Shown here one piece after another: positions 1-5,064 of a DNA stretch of 5,233 nucleotides. The notes under the pieces are model-generated. The model did no database searches, was not told the DNA's origin, and was given only the letters and a program-made list of their open reading frames with translations. Every line of letters starts with the position of its first letter. Positions within the stretch are counted from its first letter, which is position 1. Made by a program: the position numbers and the translations under genes. The stretch comes from JBBQXY01 sp051004815 (GTDB lineage Bacteria; Chloroflexota; Ktedonobacteria; Ktedonobacterales; Ktedonobacteraceae): contig JBPCJY010000137.1 of assembly GCA_051004815.1 (NCBI GenBank), positions 1-5,233 of the forward strand. The letters are read 5' to 3'.

Positions 1-69
1 TTTGGCTTGCGTATCAATCAAGGCAAACAAGTCTACAGGGAACCTGATGGATAATTGTTTCTCTTTCAT
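1..69 (-). CDS. Ribbon-helix-helix DNA-binding protein, N-terminal fragment (runs off the left edge)
   Basis: An ATG at 69-67 opens a frame with no stop to the window edge. The 23 visible residues begin MKEKQLSIRFPVDLF and continue ALIDTQAK. This is the look of an Arc/MetJ/CopG-type ribbon-helix-helix N-terminus: a short beta strand with alternating polar residues (K-Q-L-S-I-R-F) for the DNA major groove, then P-x-D-L opening the first helix. Such proteins act as dimeric repressors, often as antitoxins, but a toxin partner would lie outside the window, so that role is not claimed. A consensus promoter ends 7 nt upstream of the ATG, which supports this start and implies an almost leaderless mRNA. 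No Shine-Dalgarno sequence is available within that transcript. The gene is separate from the PPOX gene upstream (86 nt gap). The fold is fairly convincing; the specific role is unknown. Confidence 0.6.
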   Translation of the reverse strand, partial: MKEKQLSIRFPVDLFALIDTQAK

Positions 70-76
70 ATAACCT

Positions 77-105
77 AGTATGCACTATCTTAACCTATGT
101 GTCAA
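77..105 (-). promoter_or_regulatory. Sigma-70-type promoter of the ribbon-helix-helix gene
   Basis: On the minus strand, TTGACA (105-100) is a perfect -35 box. A 17-nt spacer leads to CATACT (82-77), which matches the -10 consensus at four of six positions. The expected start point, about 7 nt beyond the -10, falls at position 70 or 69, which is the ATG itself. The gene therefore appears to be transcribed independently and translated from a leaderless message. Confidence 0.6.
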
Positions 106-155
106 GGGGAGAGATGTCTACGGAACGGGATGTATGACCATGTTTTTGTAACTGG

Positions 156-467
156 TTACACACCCCCGATAAGCGTAGCCCAGCGGCGCAACATGACGAG
201 ATCGTCGCTCAGAGTGGCAGTGCCTTCCACCATGCTATAGGCATATGGGGGCGTTTCATCATCAACACAGAGGCAGACGTGTGAATCACGACGGATACTT
301 GCCGCTTTTACGGTGTGTTCTCCTGTCATGAAGACGATAGTGTCGCCGTCCAGCGTAAACCAGATGGGGACGACATGCGGGCGTCCGTCTTTGCGTATGG
401 TTGCCAGTTTACCCGTGCGGGTCCCGTATAAGAGAAAGTCGCGTTGTTCGCCTGTAAATGTGTACAT
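156..467 (-). CDS. PPOX-class (pyridoxamine 5'-phosphate oxidase-like) flavin/F420-dependent oxidoreductase, C-terminally truncated
   Basis: The protein has the split-barrel fold signature of the Rv1155-like PPOX family, probable F420- or FMN-dependent reductases. Visible hallmarks, in order, are GTRTGKLATIRKDGRPHVVPIW, then LDGDTIVFMTG, a TVKAASIRRD helix, VCLCVDDETPPYAYSMVEGTA, and LRRWATLIGG. Full-length members normally continue after that glycine pair with R-Y-M-G and about 30 more residues, ending in a conserved strand that completes the barrel. Here one valine and a TAA follow instead, giving 103 residues against roughly 130-145. Neither other frame downstream restores the missing part, so a simple frameshift is not the cause. 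The start at 467 is chosen over the ATG at 473 because AGAGG (480-476) lies 8 nt from it but only 2 nt from 473. The gene lies 47 nt after the WYL regulator on the same strand. It may be a decaying gene or a functional short form; substrate unknown. Confidence 0.85.
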   Translation of the reverse strand: MYTFTGEQRDFLLYGTRTGKLATIRKDGRPHVVPIWFTLDGDTIVFMTGEHTVKAASIRRDSHVCLCVDDETPPYAYSMVEGTATLSDDLVMLRRWATLIGGV

Positions 468-483
468 GTACATGACCTCTTTT

Positions 484-504
484 CTGAGAATATGTGTTTC
501 TCAG
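484..504. repeat. Perfect 7-bp inverted repeat in the WYL regulator-PPOX gap
   Basis: CTGAGAA (484-490) and TTCTCAG (498-504) form a perfect inverted repeat with a 7-nt centre. On the minus strand it sits just before the AGAGG ribosome-binding site of the PPOX gene. A TATACT (508-503) overlaps its upstream edge and could be a -10 box, but no good -35 lies 16-18 nt before it. There is no following T-run typical of a terminator. It may be an operator or a 5'-leader hairpin. Confidence 0.4.
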
Positions 505-514
505 TATATACAAT

Positions 515-1480
515 TCACCCCGCCAGCGAAACAGTCGCACTCTGCACCATCTGTTCCGCCAGGCGCAGCAGTGCTTCACGCAATTCCGGTGGATGATGAA
601 CGACGAACGGCAGATTCAGTACCATCAGATAGCGTGCCATACTGTCTATGTCGTCATACTGACCCTGAAATAGCACACCTGTCGGCGTATCCGTCAGCGA
701 GCCATAGGACGCGGGAATCTTCTGTTGCACAGTAAACAACGCCGCTTGAAACTCGACTTCAATTTGCCAGCGAGACGGAGCTTTTTTCGCATACTGCTCA
801 ATCATATAAGCCCGGCAATCAAAATCCTCTGCTTTCACAAAGGATTCTGCCAGTACTCGTACCTCCTGTATGCGATCCAGTCGAAAGGTACGATTGTCTT
901 GACGCAAGCAGCAATACCCCACAAGATACCAGTGTCCTTCCCACCCCACAATGCCATACGGCTCTACTTTTCGCCGCGTGACCTCGTTGCGCAACGAAAG
1001 ATAGGTCATATCGAGCCTTTGCTGCTGCCCAATCGCCTCGCTGAGATTGAGCAGGAGCGAGACATCAGGCCGCGCCTCTTGTTGCGGCGAAAAGAAGAAC
1101 AAATGAGAAGAAATGGCTTTCAGCCGTTCTCGCGCACGCAGTGGAAGAACGCGGGAGACTTTCGCGAGTGCTCCTTCTATCGCCACTGACGACTGCCCTA
1201 TCTCAAGCCACGAGGTTCCCAGCAAACCCAGCATGATCGCCGTAGCTTCCTCTTCCGTAAACAACAATGGCGGCAGTTTAAAGCCGGGACGGAGCCGATA
1301 CCCTCCATACCGACCAATGTTTGCCTCAACAGGAATACCAACATCCTGGAGAATCGTGATGTAGCGACGCACCGTTCGCACATCAACCTCCAGCACAGCC
1401 GCTAACTCCGGCCCAGTGATCAATGGCTTGGACTGTAGCAATTCGAGTACCGCGAGGACGCGACTGGTTGGATGGTACAT
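515..1480 (-). CDS. WYL-domain helix-turn-helix transcriptional regulator (YafY/DeoR-like)
   Basis: A 321-residue cytoplasmic DNA-binding regulator, the usual length for the family. Residues about 4-60 form a winged helix-turn-helix (SRVLAVLELLQSKPLITGPELA, then VDVRTVRRYITILQDVGIPV and the G-R-Y-G-G-Y-R-L wing). A linker (about 66-140, with LPPLLFTEEEA) leads to the WYL domain at about 150-215, which shows the signature tryptophan-tyrosine-leucine in GHWYLVGYC (182-190) and the paired RTFRLDRI (197-204). The C-terminal WCX segment (about 237-315) includes DIDSMARYLM. WYL domains are known to bind ligands, in some cases nucleic acids or nucleotides, and to switch the attached HTH; the ligand here cannot be read from sequence. 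The ATG at 1480 follows a weak AAGG about 12 nt upstream. The hydrolase gene ends 31 nt upstream on the same strand, so cotranscription is likely, and the regulator may control that cluster (inference). Confidence 0.93.
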   Translation of the reverse strand: MYHPTSRVLAVLELLQSKPLITGPELAAVLEVDVRTVRRYITILQDVGIPVEANIGRYGGYRLRPGFKLPPLLFTEEEATAIMLGLLGTSWLEIGQSSVAIEGALAKVSRVLPLRARERLKAISSHLFFFSPQQEARPDVSLLLNLSEAIGQQQRLDMTYLSLRNEVTRRKVEPYGIVGWEGHWYLVGYCCLRQDNRTFRLDRIQEVRVLAESFVKAEDFDCRAYMIEQYAKKAPSRWQIEVEFQAALFTVQQKIPASYGSLTDTPTGVLFQGQYDDIDSMARYLMVLNLPFVVHHPPELREALLRLAEQMVQSATVSLAG

Positions 1481-1511
1481 CTCAAATACACCTTTTTGGC
1501 AATCGTTGCGA

Positions 1512-2354
1512 TCACTCCTGCCTCAAAAAATCGTTTACCACCTGCATAAATTCAGCGAATTTGCTGCGGTGAATATTATGCGTGGCTCCATTGATCTCGA
1601 CAGCACGACTATGCGCTGGCAAATACTGCTGCGCTCTCTGCCATGCCAGGGCATCCATCGTTGTCCCAAGGGCCGCGTCGGCCCGCATCAAGAGTGTAGG
1701 CGCAGCGATTTCGGCAAGCAGTGGCAGCAGATCGCCCGCTTGCTCACCGTCGGAAAAGACACTGACTACCGCCTCGTGCGTCACTTTTTGCAGCGCGTCA
1801 ATCTTCCCCTCAATATCCGCCTCCGTCCAACCAGGACTACTGGCGGCAATTTCGGGGCGCAATTCATGTGGAGGACGCCCAATGTCCTTCGTATAGAAAG
1901 CAGATCGCGCTTCGGGATCGCCACGTCCAAAGTTATGTGCCGGGTCCTCAAGGATAATATGAGAGAAGGTAGGTACTGGCTTCTGCGACCACGTCCCACT
2001 TGCCAGCACAATCGCCGTAGCACCACCCCACGAATGTCCGATCAGCACAGGATGTTCCAGACCCAAAGCCTCCATAAACGCGAGAGCGTCATCTGCCGTA
2101 TGGCGCAAACTATATGCGCCTCGTGAAGGTTTGATACTATCGCCATGGCCGCGTTGATCGAGCGCATAGACCCGGTATCGTTCAGCTAGCTCTGGCCCAA
2201 CGCGCACCCAACTCGGCGCGGAACTCGTAATGCCATGCAGTAGCAGCACGCTCGGCAATTCAGCCCGTTCAGCACCCCAACTTAAATAATGAAAACGACC
2301 ATCAAGTAAATCAATCACATGCGATTGAGCAGTCTTATCAAGCCTATTCGTCAC
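1512..2354 (-). CDS. Alpha/beta-fold hydrolase
   Basis: A 280-residue single-domain alpha/beta hydrolase, normal length, with no signal peptide. The strand-turn PSVLLLHGITSSAPSW carries the oxyanion-hole H40-G41. LDQRGHGDS (65-72) is the conserved loop after strand 4. The nucleophile elbow is G-H-S-W-G at 106-110 with Ser108. The acid is probably Asp226 in LLMRADAALG, and the base His259 in NGATHNIHR, so the triad is complete. A cap region spans about 140-210. The family covers esterases, lipases, haloperoxidase-like enzymes and C-C bond hydrolases; substrate cannot be assigned. The start is GTG at 2354, supported by AAGGAG (2366-2361) six nucleotides upstream. It lies 65 nt downstream of the LysM gene and 31 nt before the WYL regulator. 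A 14-bp perfect palindrome in its leader may be a control site. Confidence 0.93.
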   Translation of the reverse strand: MTNRLDKTAQSHVIDLLDGRFHYLSWGAERAELPSVLLLHGITSSAPSWVRVGPELAERYRVYALDQRGHGDSIKPSRGAYSLRHTADDALAFMEALGLEHPVLIGHSWGGATAIVLASGTWSQKPVPTFSHIILEDPAHNFGRGDPEARSAFYTKDIGRPPHELRPEIAASSPGWTEADIEGKIDALQKVTHEAVVSVFSDGEQAGDLLPLLAEIAAPTLLMRADAALGTTMDALAWQRAQQYLPAHSRAVEINGATHNIHRSKFAEFMQVVNDFLRQE

Positions 2355-2360
2355 GGTTCT

Positions 2361-2366
2361 CTCCTT
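2361..2366 (-). promoter_or_regulatory. Strong ribosome-binding site fixing the GTG start of the hydrolase
   Basis: AAGGAG on the minus strand lies 6 nt before the GTG at 2354-2352. It is one of the best Shine-Dalgarno matches in the window and decides this non-ATG start. No in-frame alternative near it is as well placed. Confidence 0.7.
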
Positions 2367-2378
2367 TACATCGCTTAT

Positions 2379-2401
2379 GGATTAGCTAATCCTCATCTAT
2401 A
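2379..2401 (-). promoter_or_regulatory. Candidate hydrolase promoter -10 with a 14-bp palindromic operator
   Basis: GGATTAGCTAATCC (2379-2392) is a perfect palindrome in the 65-nt gap upstream of the hydrolase. Just before it on the minus strand, TATAGA (2401-2396) could be a -10 box; the -35 region is poor. If the -10 is real, the start point falls near 2389, inside the palindrome, a typical repressor position. The WYL regulator two genes down is a possible binder, but this is inference. Confidence 0.4.
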
Positions 2402-2419
2402 AATAAGCACCATTTCTTT

Positions 2420-3442
2420 TCACGCCCTCACATACACATGTGATGCCTCATCATAGCGAAACACTGGATTTCCCTTGTGAAAACTGAGGTTGCCATTGGT
2501 GCTACCGGTCAGCCAGATCAGCACACGCGTTCCCGTGGGCAGATGGAGCGGATATCGCCAATGGTCGAGCGAACTCGACCCCGTTACGCCAAAGAGCCAC
2601 GCGCCACCATCATCGTCAATCGTGTTGGGTACAAGCTGATTGCACGAAAGCGAGTTGTCATCGTGCGTATTATCCACCTGCAAATCACATGCCCGCAAAG
2701 ACATGCCATTGAGCGAAGCTGTCGCGTCCGCAAAAGGATACGTATCAAAACCACCGACATTTTTATGTGCCAACAGTGCTTGCGCCCACACCCACGAACC
2801 AACCTTTACCTGTAACGTCGTTTGCACAAAGAGATACACCTGCACATCCGGCGCAACACGTACCGTAAGATGGCAACCACTGGAACAATCAATCCCCAGT
2901 TGCTCCTGATGAGCAACATTGATCACTGGCGTCGGCAACACCTGCTGTGCGGCAGTCGCATCAACAACCAGCACTTCTCCTCCCAGAGCAACCAAAGGAT
3001 ATTGCGGCGAAAGCGTCAGCACCATCCCAGGCTGCAAAGCATGGCAATCCTGACCAATCGCTGCATCCAAAGCTTTAATTGTCGCCGGTTTAGCATCACT
3101 GAAAATAGTATTGGCATCGGCCATACGCATCTGCACCGCGAGAATTTCGTCACAAGAATCCGCTGCCTGCACCGTATAGAGAAGAGAACCAGCTTGCGGC
3201 AGCATCGTAGGAAACGCGGGCAAAGGCGTAGGAATAGCCGTAGGCGTAGGCCCGGTGAGCGTATAAAAATAGTCCGTGACGGCAGGAAATATCTTTAATC
3301 CGGCATGAGTGCCAAAATAAAAAGCGGGAATAGCCAGCAACACCAGCAACGGCAAGAGCAAAAGGAGTCGCCAGGGTATCGCATGGATGACAATCCATAG
3401 ATTTTCCGCCGGCGTGCTACGCTGCTGAAATCGGCGCGTCAT
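2420..3442 (-). CDS. Single-pass membrane protein with extracytoplasmic LysM-like domain
   Basis: A 340-residue protein, numbered from the ATG at 3442. A short basic cytoplasmic N-terminus (MTRRFQQRS) precedes a hydrophobic transmembrane segment at about 25-44 (WRLLLLLPLLVLLAIPAFYF). A Pro/Thr-rich spacer follows (about 64-82), then a LysM-like domain at about 89-145: YTVQAADSCDEIL, an internal insertion, and CHALQPGMVLTLSP. LysM domains bind N-acetylglucosamine-containing glycans such as peptidoglycan. The remaining ~190 residues match no family I recognise. Six extracytoplasmic cysteines occur as close pairs (C97/C133 in LysM, C186/C190, C252/C267), suggesting disulfides. The ATG at 3442 is chosen because GGAGAG lies 4 nt upstream; the in-frame ATG at 3478 sits inside the promoter -10 box. 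A wall-facing scaffold or sensor is likely, with no enzyme motif seen. Confidence 0.8.
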   Translation of the reverse strand: MTRRFQQRSTPAENLWIVIHAIPWRLLLLLPLLVLLAIPAFYFGTHAGLKIFPAVTDYFYTLTGPTPTAIPTPLPAFPTMLPQAGSLLYTVQAADSCDEILAVQMRMADANTIFSDAKPATIKALDAAIGQDCHALQPGMVLTLSPQYPLVALGGEVLVVDATAAQQVLPTPVINVAHQEQLGIDCSSGCHLTVRVAPDVQVYLFVQTTLQVKVGSWVWAQALLAHKNVGGFDTYPFADATASLNGMSLRACDLQVDNTHDDNSLSCNQLVPNTIDDDGGAWLFGVTGSSSLDHWRYPLHLPTGTRVLIWLTGSTNGNLSFHKGNPVFRYDEASHVYVRA

Positions 3443-3446
3443 GATT

Positions 3447-3452
3447 CTCTCC
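3447..3452 (-). promoter_or_regulatory. Ribosome-binding site deciding the LysM protein start
   Basis: GGAGAG on the minus strand (3452-3447) lies 4 nt before the ATG at 3442. The longer alternative start at 3478 has no Shine-Dalgarno sequence and overlaps the promoter, so this site fixes the shorter form. Confidence 0.65.
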
Positions 3453-3476
3453 AATCCATCGGAACTTGTCTCAGTC

Positions 3477-3485
3477 ATTATAACA
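3477..3485 (-). promoter_or_regulatory. Extended -10 promoter of the LysM membrane-protein gene
   Basis: On the minus strand, TGTTATAAT (3485-3477) is a perfect extended -10 element (TGnTATAAT). No recognisable -35 lies 16-18 nt upstream, as is usual for extended -10 promoters. The expected start point is near 3470, giving a leader of about 28 nt before the ATG at 3442. The foldback element begins about 24 nt upstream. Confidence 0.6.
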
Positions 3486-3508
3486 AGATATGCAGCGAAT
3501 TACCATTG

Positions 3509-3674
3509 AATTATTCTGGTGATGACCCATACATTAAGGTGACATGAGTCGGGTCTGCTGGTCGAAGGCGCGCGACAGATTCTTCGCGGCGCTCAGAATG
3601 ACAACTGGAAGGTCTGTCATTCTGAGCGCAGCGAAGAATCTCTGGCCGACTTATGGGTAATCACCAGAATTATT
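3509..3674. mobile_element. MITE-like foldback element with nested inverted repeats
   Basis: Outer arms 3509-3531 and 3652-3674 pair at 21 of 23 positions; their shared core reads TTCTGGTGAT, one variable base, then ACCCATA. Inside, a second pair of arms at 3577-3603 and 3615-3641 matches at 26 of 27 positions around an 11-nt loop, with the core GATTCTTCGC and GCTCAGAATGACA. The left half carries about 35 extra nucleotides between the two arms. There is no coding sequence. ATTGA occurs at 3505-3509 and again at 3679-3683, and may be a target-site duplication, although it does not abut both arms cleanly. The structure fits a non-autonomous transposable element or an extragenic palindromic repeat. 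It lies between the divergent LysM and receiver genes. Copies elsewhere in the genome are expected but cannot be seen here. Confidence 0.65.
3577..3641. repeat. Long inner hairpin of the foldback element (26 of 27 paired)
   Basis: The arms at 3577-3603 and 3615-3641 differ at only one pair (3588/3630, G against A). Transcribed from either strand this would form a very stable 27-bp hairpin. No T-run follows on either strand, so it is not a canonical intrinsic terminator, but it could still hinder read-through between the divergent genes. Confidence 0.7.
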
Positions 3675-3694
3675 ATCTATTGATAAGCGGGGAT

Positions 3695-3772
3695 GCAAGG
3701 GGTTGCACCCCTTGCCTGGGGTCTGGGGCGCAGCCCCAGATTCCTCTCCTTCTCCTGCCGCCGAAGGCGGCA
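3695..3772. repeat. Row of three GC-rich hairpins (REP-like extragenic palindromes)
   Basis: Three perfect stems follow one another. The first is GCAAGGGG (3695-3702) with CCCCTTGC (3708-3715), 8 bp and a 5-nt loop. The second is TCTGGGGC (3722-3729) with GCCCCAGA (3733-3740), 8 bp and a 3-nt loop. The third is TGCCGCC (3756-3762) with GGCGGCA (3766-3772), 7 bp with a GAA loop. A run of A follows the last stem on the plus strand; no T-run follows any stem in either reading direction, so these are not ordinary terminators. The composition differs from the flanking AT-richer DNA, suggesting a dispersed repeat unit next to the foldback element. Confidence 0.6.
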
Positions 3773-3853
3773 AAAAAGACTACTGAGAAACCCTAATAGC
3801 CATGTAGTCCTATGTAATCAAGCCTACTATGATATGTTACGCCAAATCGTTGT

Positions 3854-3873
3854 ATATTGTACCGGTACAGTAT
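3854..3873 (+). promoter_or_regulatory. Near-perfect 20-bp palindrome upstream of the receiver gene (candidate operator)
   Basis: The core TGTACCGGTACA (3858-3869) is a perfect palindrome. Extending it to 3854-3873 gives 9 of 10 matched pairs (ATATTGTACC facing GGTACAGTAT). It sits 39 nt before the ATG at 3913, where the promoter should be. No convincing -35/-10 pair was found around it, though TTGTAT and TATTTT are nearby. A dimeric transcription factor site is likely; the factor is unknown. Confidence 0.4.
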
Positions 3874-3912
3874 TTTCTACGAAATAATCCGGTGAAGAAA
3901 GTAGAAGCATCT

Positions 3913-4299
3913 ATGCCCATCACTCCGAAAGTTCTTATTATTGATGATAGCGCAACATCATCTCTTTTTATGTCTACCGCTTTACGCAGAGCAGGATATT
4001 CTGTAAGCACAGCCGTCAACGGCGATGAGGGCATAGCAAAAGCATTACAGGAACGCCCTCACTGCCTTCTCCTGGACGTTGTCTTGCCGGGTGCCAGTGG
4101 CTTCAGCATTTGCCGCAAGCTGCGCTCCATGGACCCTTACCACACCCTCTCAATCATTATTGTGAGCAGCAAAAACACTAAAATGGATTTGGCCTGGGGA
4201 TTGCGTCAGGGAGCAGACCGTTACCTACCCAAACCATTTTCGGAGGAGACACTTTTACAGACGGTGGCGGAAGTGCTATCTCAGCGTCATCGCGCTTAA
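3913..4299 (+). CDS. Stand-alone response-regulator receiver protein (CheY/PilH-like)
   Basis: A 128-residue cytoplasmic single receiver domain with no output domain. The strand KVLIIDDSAT carries acidic residues D11-D12. The phosphoacceptor is Asp55 in CLLLDVVLPG, the switch hydroxyl is Ser85 in IIIVSSKNT, and the conserved lysine is K107 in YLPKPF, with Tyr104 as the aromatic switch. The stretch SKNTKMDLAWGLRQGADRYLPKPF resembles the PilG/PilH and cyanobacterial single-domain receivers, which relay phosphate in motility or multi-step phosphorelays by protein contact. No kinase gene is adjacent, so the partner is unknown. The ATG at 3913 gives the normal family N-terminus; AGAAG 5 nt upstream is a weak ribosome-binding site. 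The frame stays open upstream to an ATG at 3829, with a GTG at 3892, but neither has a Shine-Dalgarno sequence. It converges with the TetR gene across 80 nt that hold no visible terminator. Confidence 0.92.
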   Translation: MPITPKVLIIDDSATSSLFMSTALRRAGYSVSTAVNGDEGIAKALQERPHCLLLDVVLPGASGFSICRKLRSMDPYHTLSIIIVSSKNTKMDLAWGLRQGADRYLPKPFSEETLLQTVAEVLSQRHRA

Positions 4300-4379
4300 C
4301 ATACCAAATTGATGTTCGACCTATCTTCCGTCACTCCACAAGCCAGACCCATCCTCCAGAAGTTAGCGGCATGCCTCTG

Positions 4380-4994
4380 TTATGTCAACCCAATTGCCGC
4401 ACGAGCAAGGTGCTGTACCATCGGCACGACTTCCTCCAGGCTGCGAGTGGCCCCAGCCAGGGCATCAAAAGTCTCAAAGCTGGTCAATGTAAGGAGAACA
4501 TCAACGGTCTCGTCGAAGGTCTCACTGAGGGAAGGCATCTGCTTCTCGACTATCTGCTGCGTGATCGCACGTACCCCCTTCCGTCTCCATTCGTCTCGTG
4601 TCCGTATCACTTGCTCAAAATCTGGATCAAGCGCAGCTAATGCTCGCAGCCGACGCATCACGAGCCGATCCACGTCCCAGAAATGACCAAATACCCTGAT
4701 ATACTGATTCAGAACAGCGAGCGGTTCCGGCTGCCGAAAAGCACTGGCTACGTGTTCCATGCCACCACTCGCCGCCAGCGCATCACATAACGCTTCGAGC
4801 AGCCCTAATTTGGAGCCAAATTGGTGGTAGACCGTCATGCGAGCCACATCGGCCTGGCGAGCTACCGTTTCGATGGAGAAACGAGAATAGCCATCAGGAG
4901 CCATGAGCAAAGCACGCGTTGCGGCAAGGATACGTGTACGGGTCTGGTCACTAGCCATCTGCCGCTGACCAAGTTGATACGGACGAGGACTCAT
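4380..4994 (-). CDS. TetR/AcrR-family transcriptional repressor
   Basis: A 204-residue repressor of normal length. The N-terminal arm SPRPYQLGQRQ is followed by helix 1 (TRTRILAATRALL). The helix-turn-helix lies at about 38-63: RFSIETVARQADVARMTVYHQFGSK, with the typical T-V-Y-x-x-F-G-S-K recognition end. The all-helical C-terminal half (about 65-200) forms the ligand pocket and dimer interface; it includes FGHFWDVDRLVMRRLRALAALDP, a motif I associate with one TetR subgroup. The ligand is unknown. The start at 4994 is kept because the R-P-Y-x-L-G-x-R arm is characteristic; an AGGTG 11 nt upstream is a distant ribosome-binding site. The internal ATG at 4958 has no better one. The upstream region holds two interleaved promoters and an inverted motif, as expected for autorepression plus control of a divergent gene beyond the right edge. 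Confidence 0.92.
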   Translation of the reverse strand: MSPRPYQLGQRQMASDQTRTRILAATRALLMAPDGYSRFSIETVARQADVARMTVYHQFGSKLGLLEALCDALAASGGMEHVASAFRQPEPLAVLNQYIRVFGHFWDVDRLVMRRLRALAALDPDFEQVIRTRDEWRRKGVRAITQQIVEKQMPSLSETFDETVDVLLTLTSFETFDALAGATRSLEEVVPMVQHLARAAIGLT

Positions 4995-5001
4995 AGAGAG
5001 C

Positions 5002-5030
5002 TTGACACCTCCGCTAATTTATTGTATAGT
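5002..5030 (+). promoter_or_regulatory. Near-consensus plus-strand promoter divergent from the TetR gene
   Basis: TTGACA (5002-5007) is followed by a 17-nt spacer and TATAGT (5025-5030), matching the sigma-70 consensus at eleven of twelve positions. The predicted start is about 5037. It points away from the TetR gene, so it should drive the repressor's target, whose coding region must lie mainly past 5233. It is the strongest promoter by consensus in the window. Confidence 0.65.
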
Positions 5031-5060
5031 CTGTATATCTAAATATATTGGATAGACTAT
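5026..5060. promoter_or_regulatory. Candidate TetR operator: inverted ATAGTCT / AGACTAT sites
   Basis: ATAGTCT (5026-5032) and its exact inverse AGACTAT (5054-5060) flank an AT-rich centre. The left copy overlaps the plus-strand -10 box. The right copy is also part of an odd-length palindrome, GATAGACTATC (5051-5061), that covers the predicted TetR transcription start near 5058. Binding at both would block both promoters. The link to this repressor is inferred from position and symmetry. Confidence 0.45.
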
Positions 5061-5064
5061 CTAT

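Noticed and set aside
1416..2126. 236-codon plus-strand frame opposite the hydrolase and the start of the WYL gene
   Set aside because: The composition is Arg/Ser/Cys-rich with no domain, and it overlaps two confidently identified genes on the other strand.
2477..3298. Long plus-strand open frames opposite the LysM gene
   Set aside because: They are antisense shadows with Arg/His-rich, domain-free translations. The minus-strand frame has a transmembrane segment, a LysM-like domain, a promoter and a ribosome-binding site.
3756..3777. GC hairpin followed by A6 as an intrinsic terminator
   Set aside because: The homopolymer after the stem is A on the plus strand, and no T-run follows the stem in either reading direction, so the canonical rule is not met.
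3693..3887. Plus-strand open frame of 64 codons across the hairpin row
   Set aside because: It is made of palindromic repeat sequence, has a low-complexity basic translation, and lacks a ribosome-binding site.
3829..3912. N-terminal extension of the receiver protein from the ATG at 3829 or the GTG at 3892
   Set aside because: Neither start has a Shine-Dalgarno sequence, the extra residues do not resemble the family, and the extension overlaps the candidate operator. The ATG at 3913 gives the normal receiver N-terminus.
4300..4379. Possible bidirectional terminator between the convergent receiver and TetR genes
   Set aside because: No stem-loop with a flanking T-run was found in these 80 nt.
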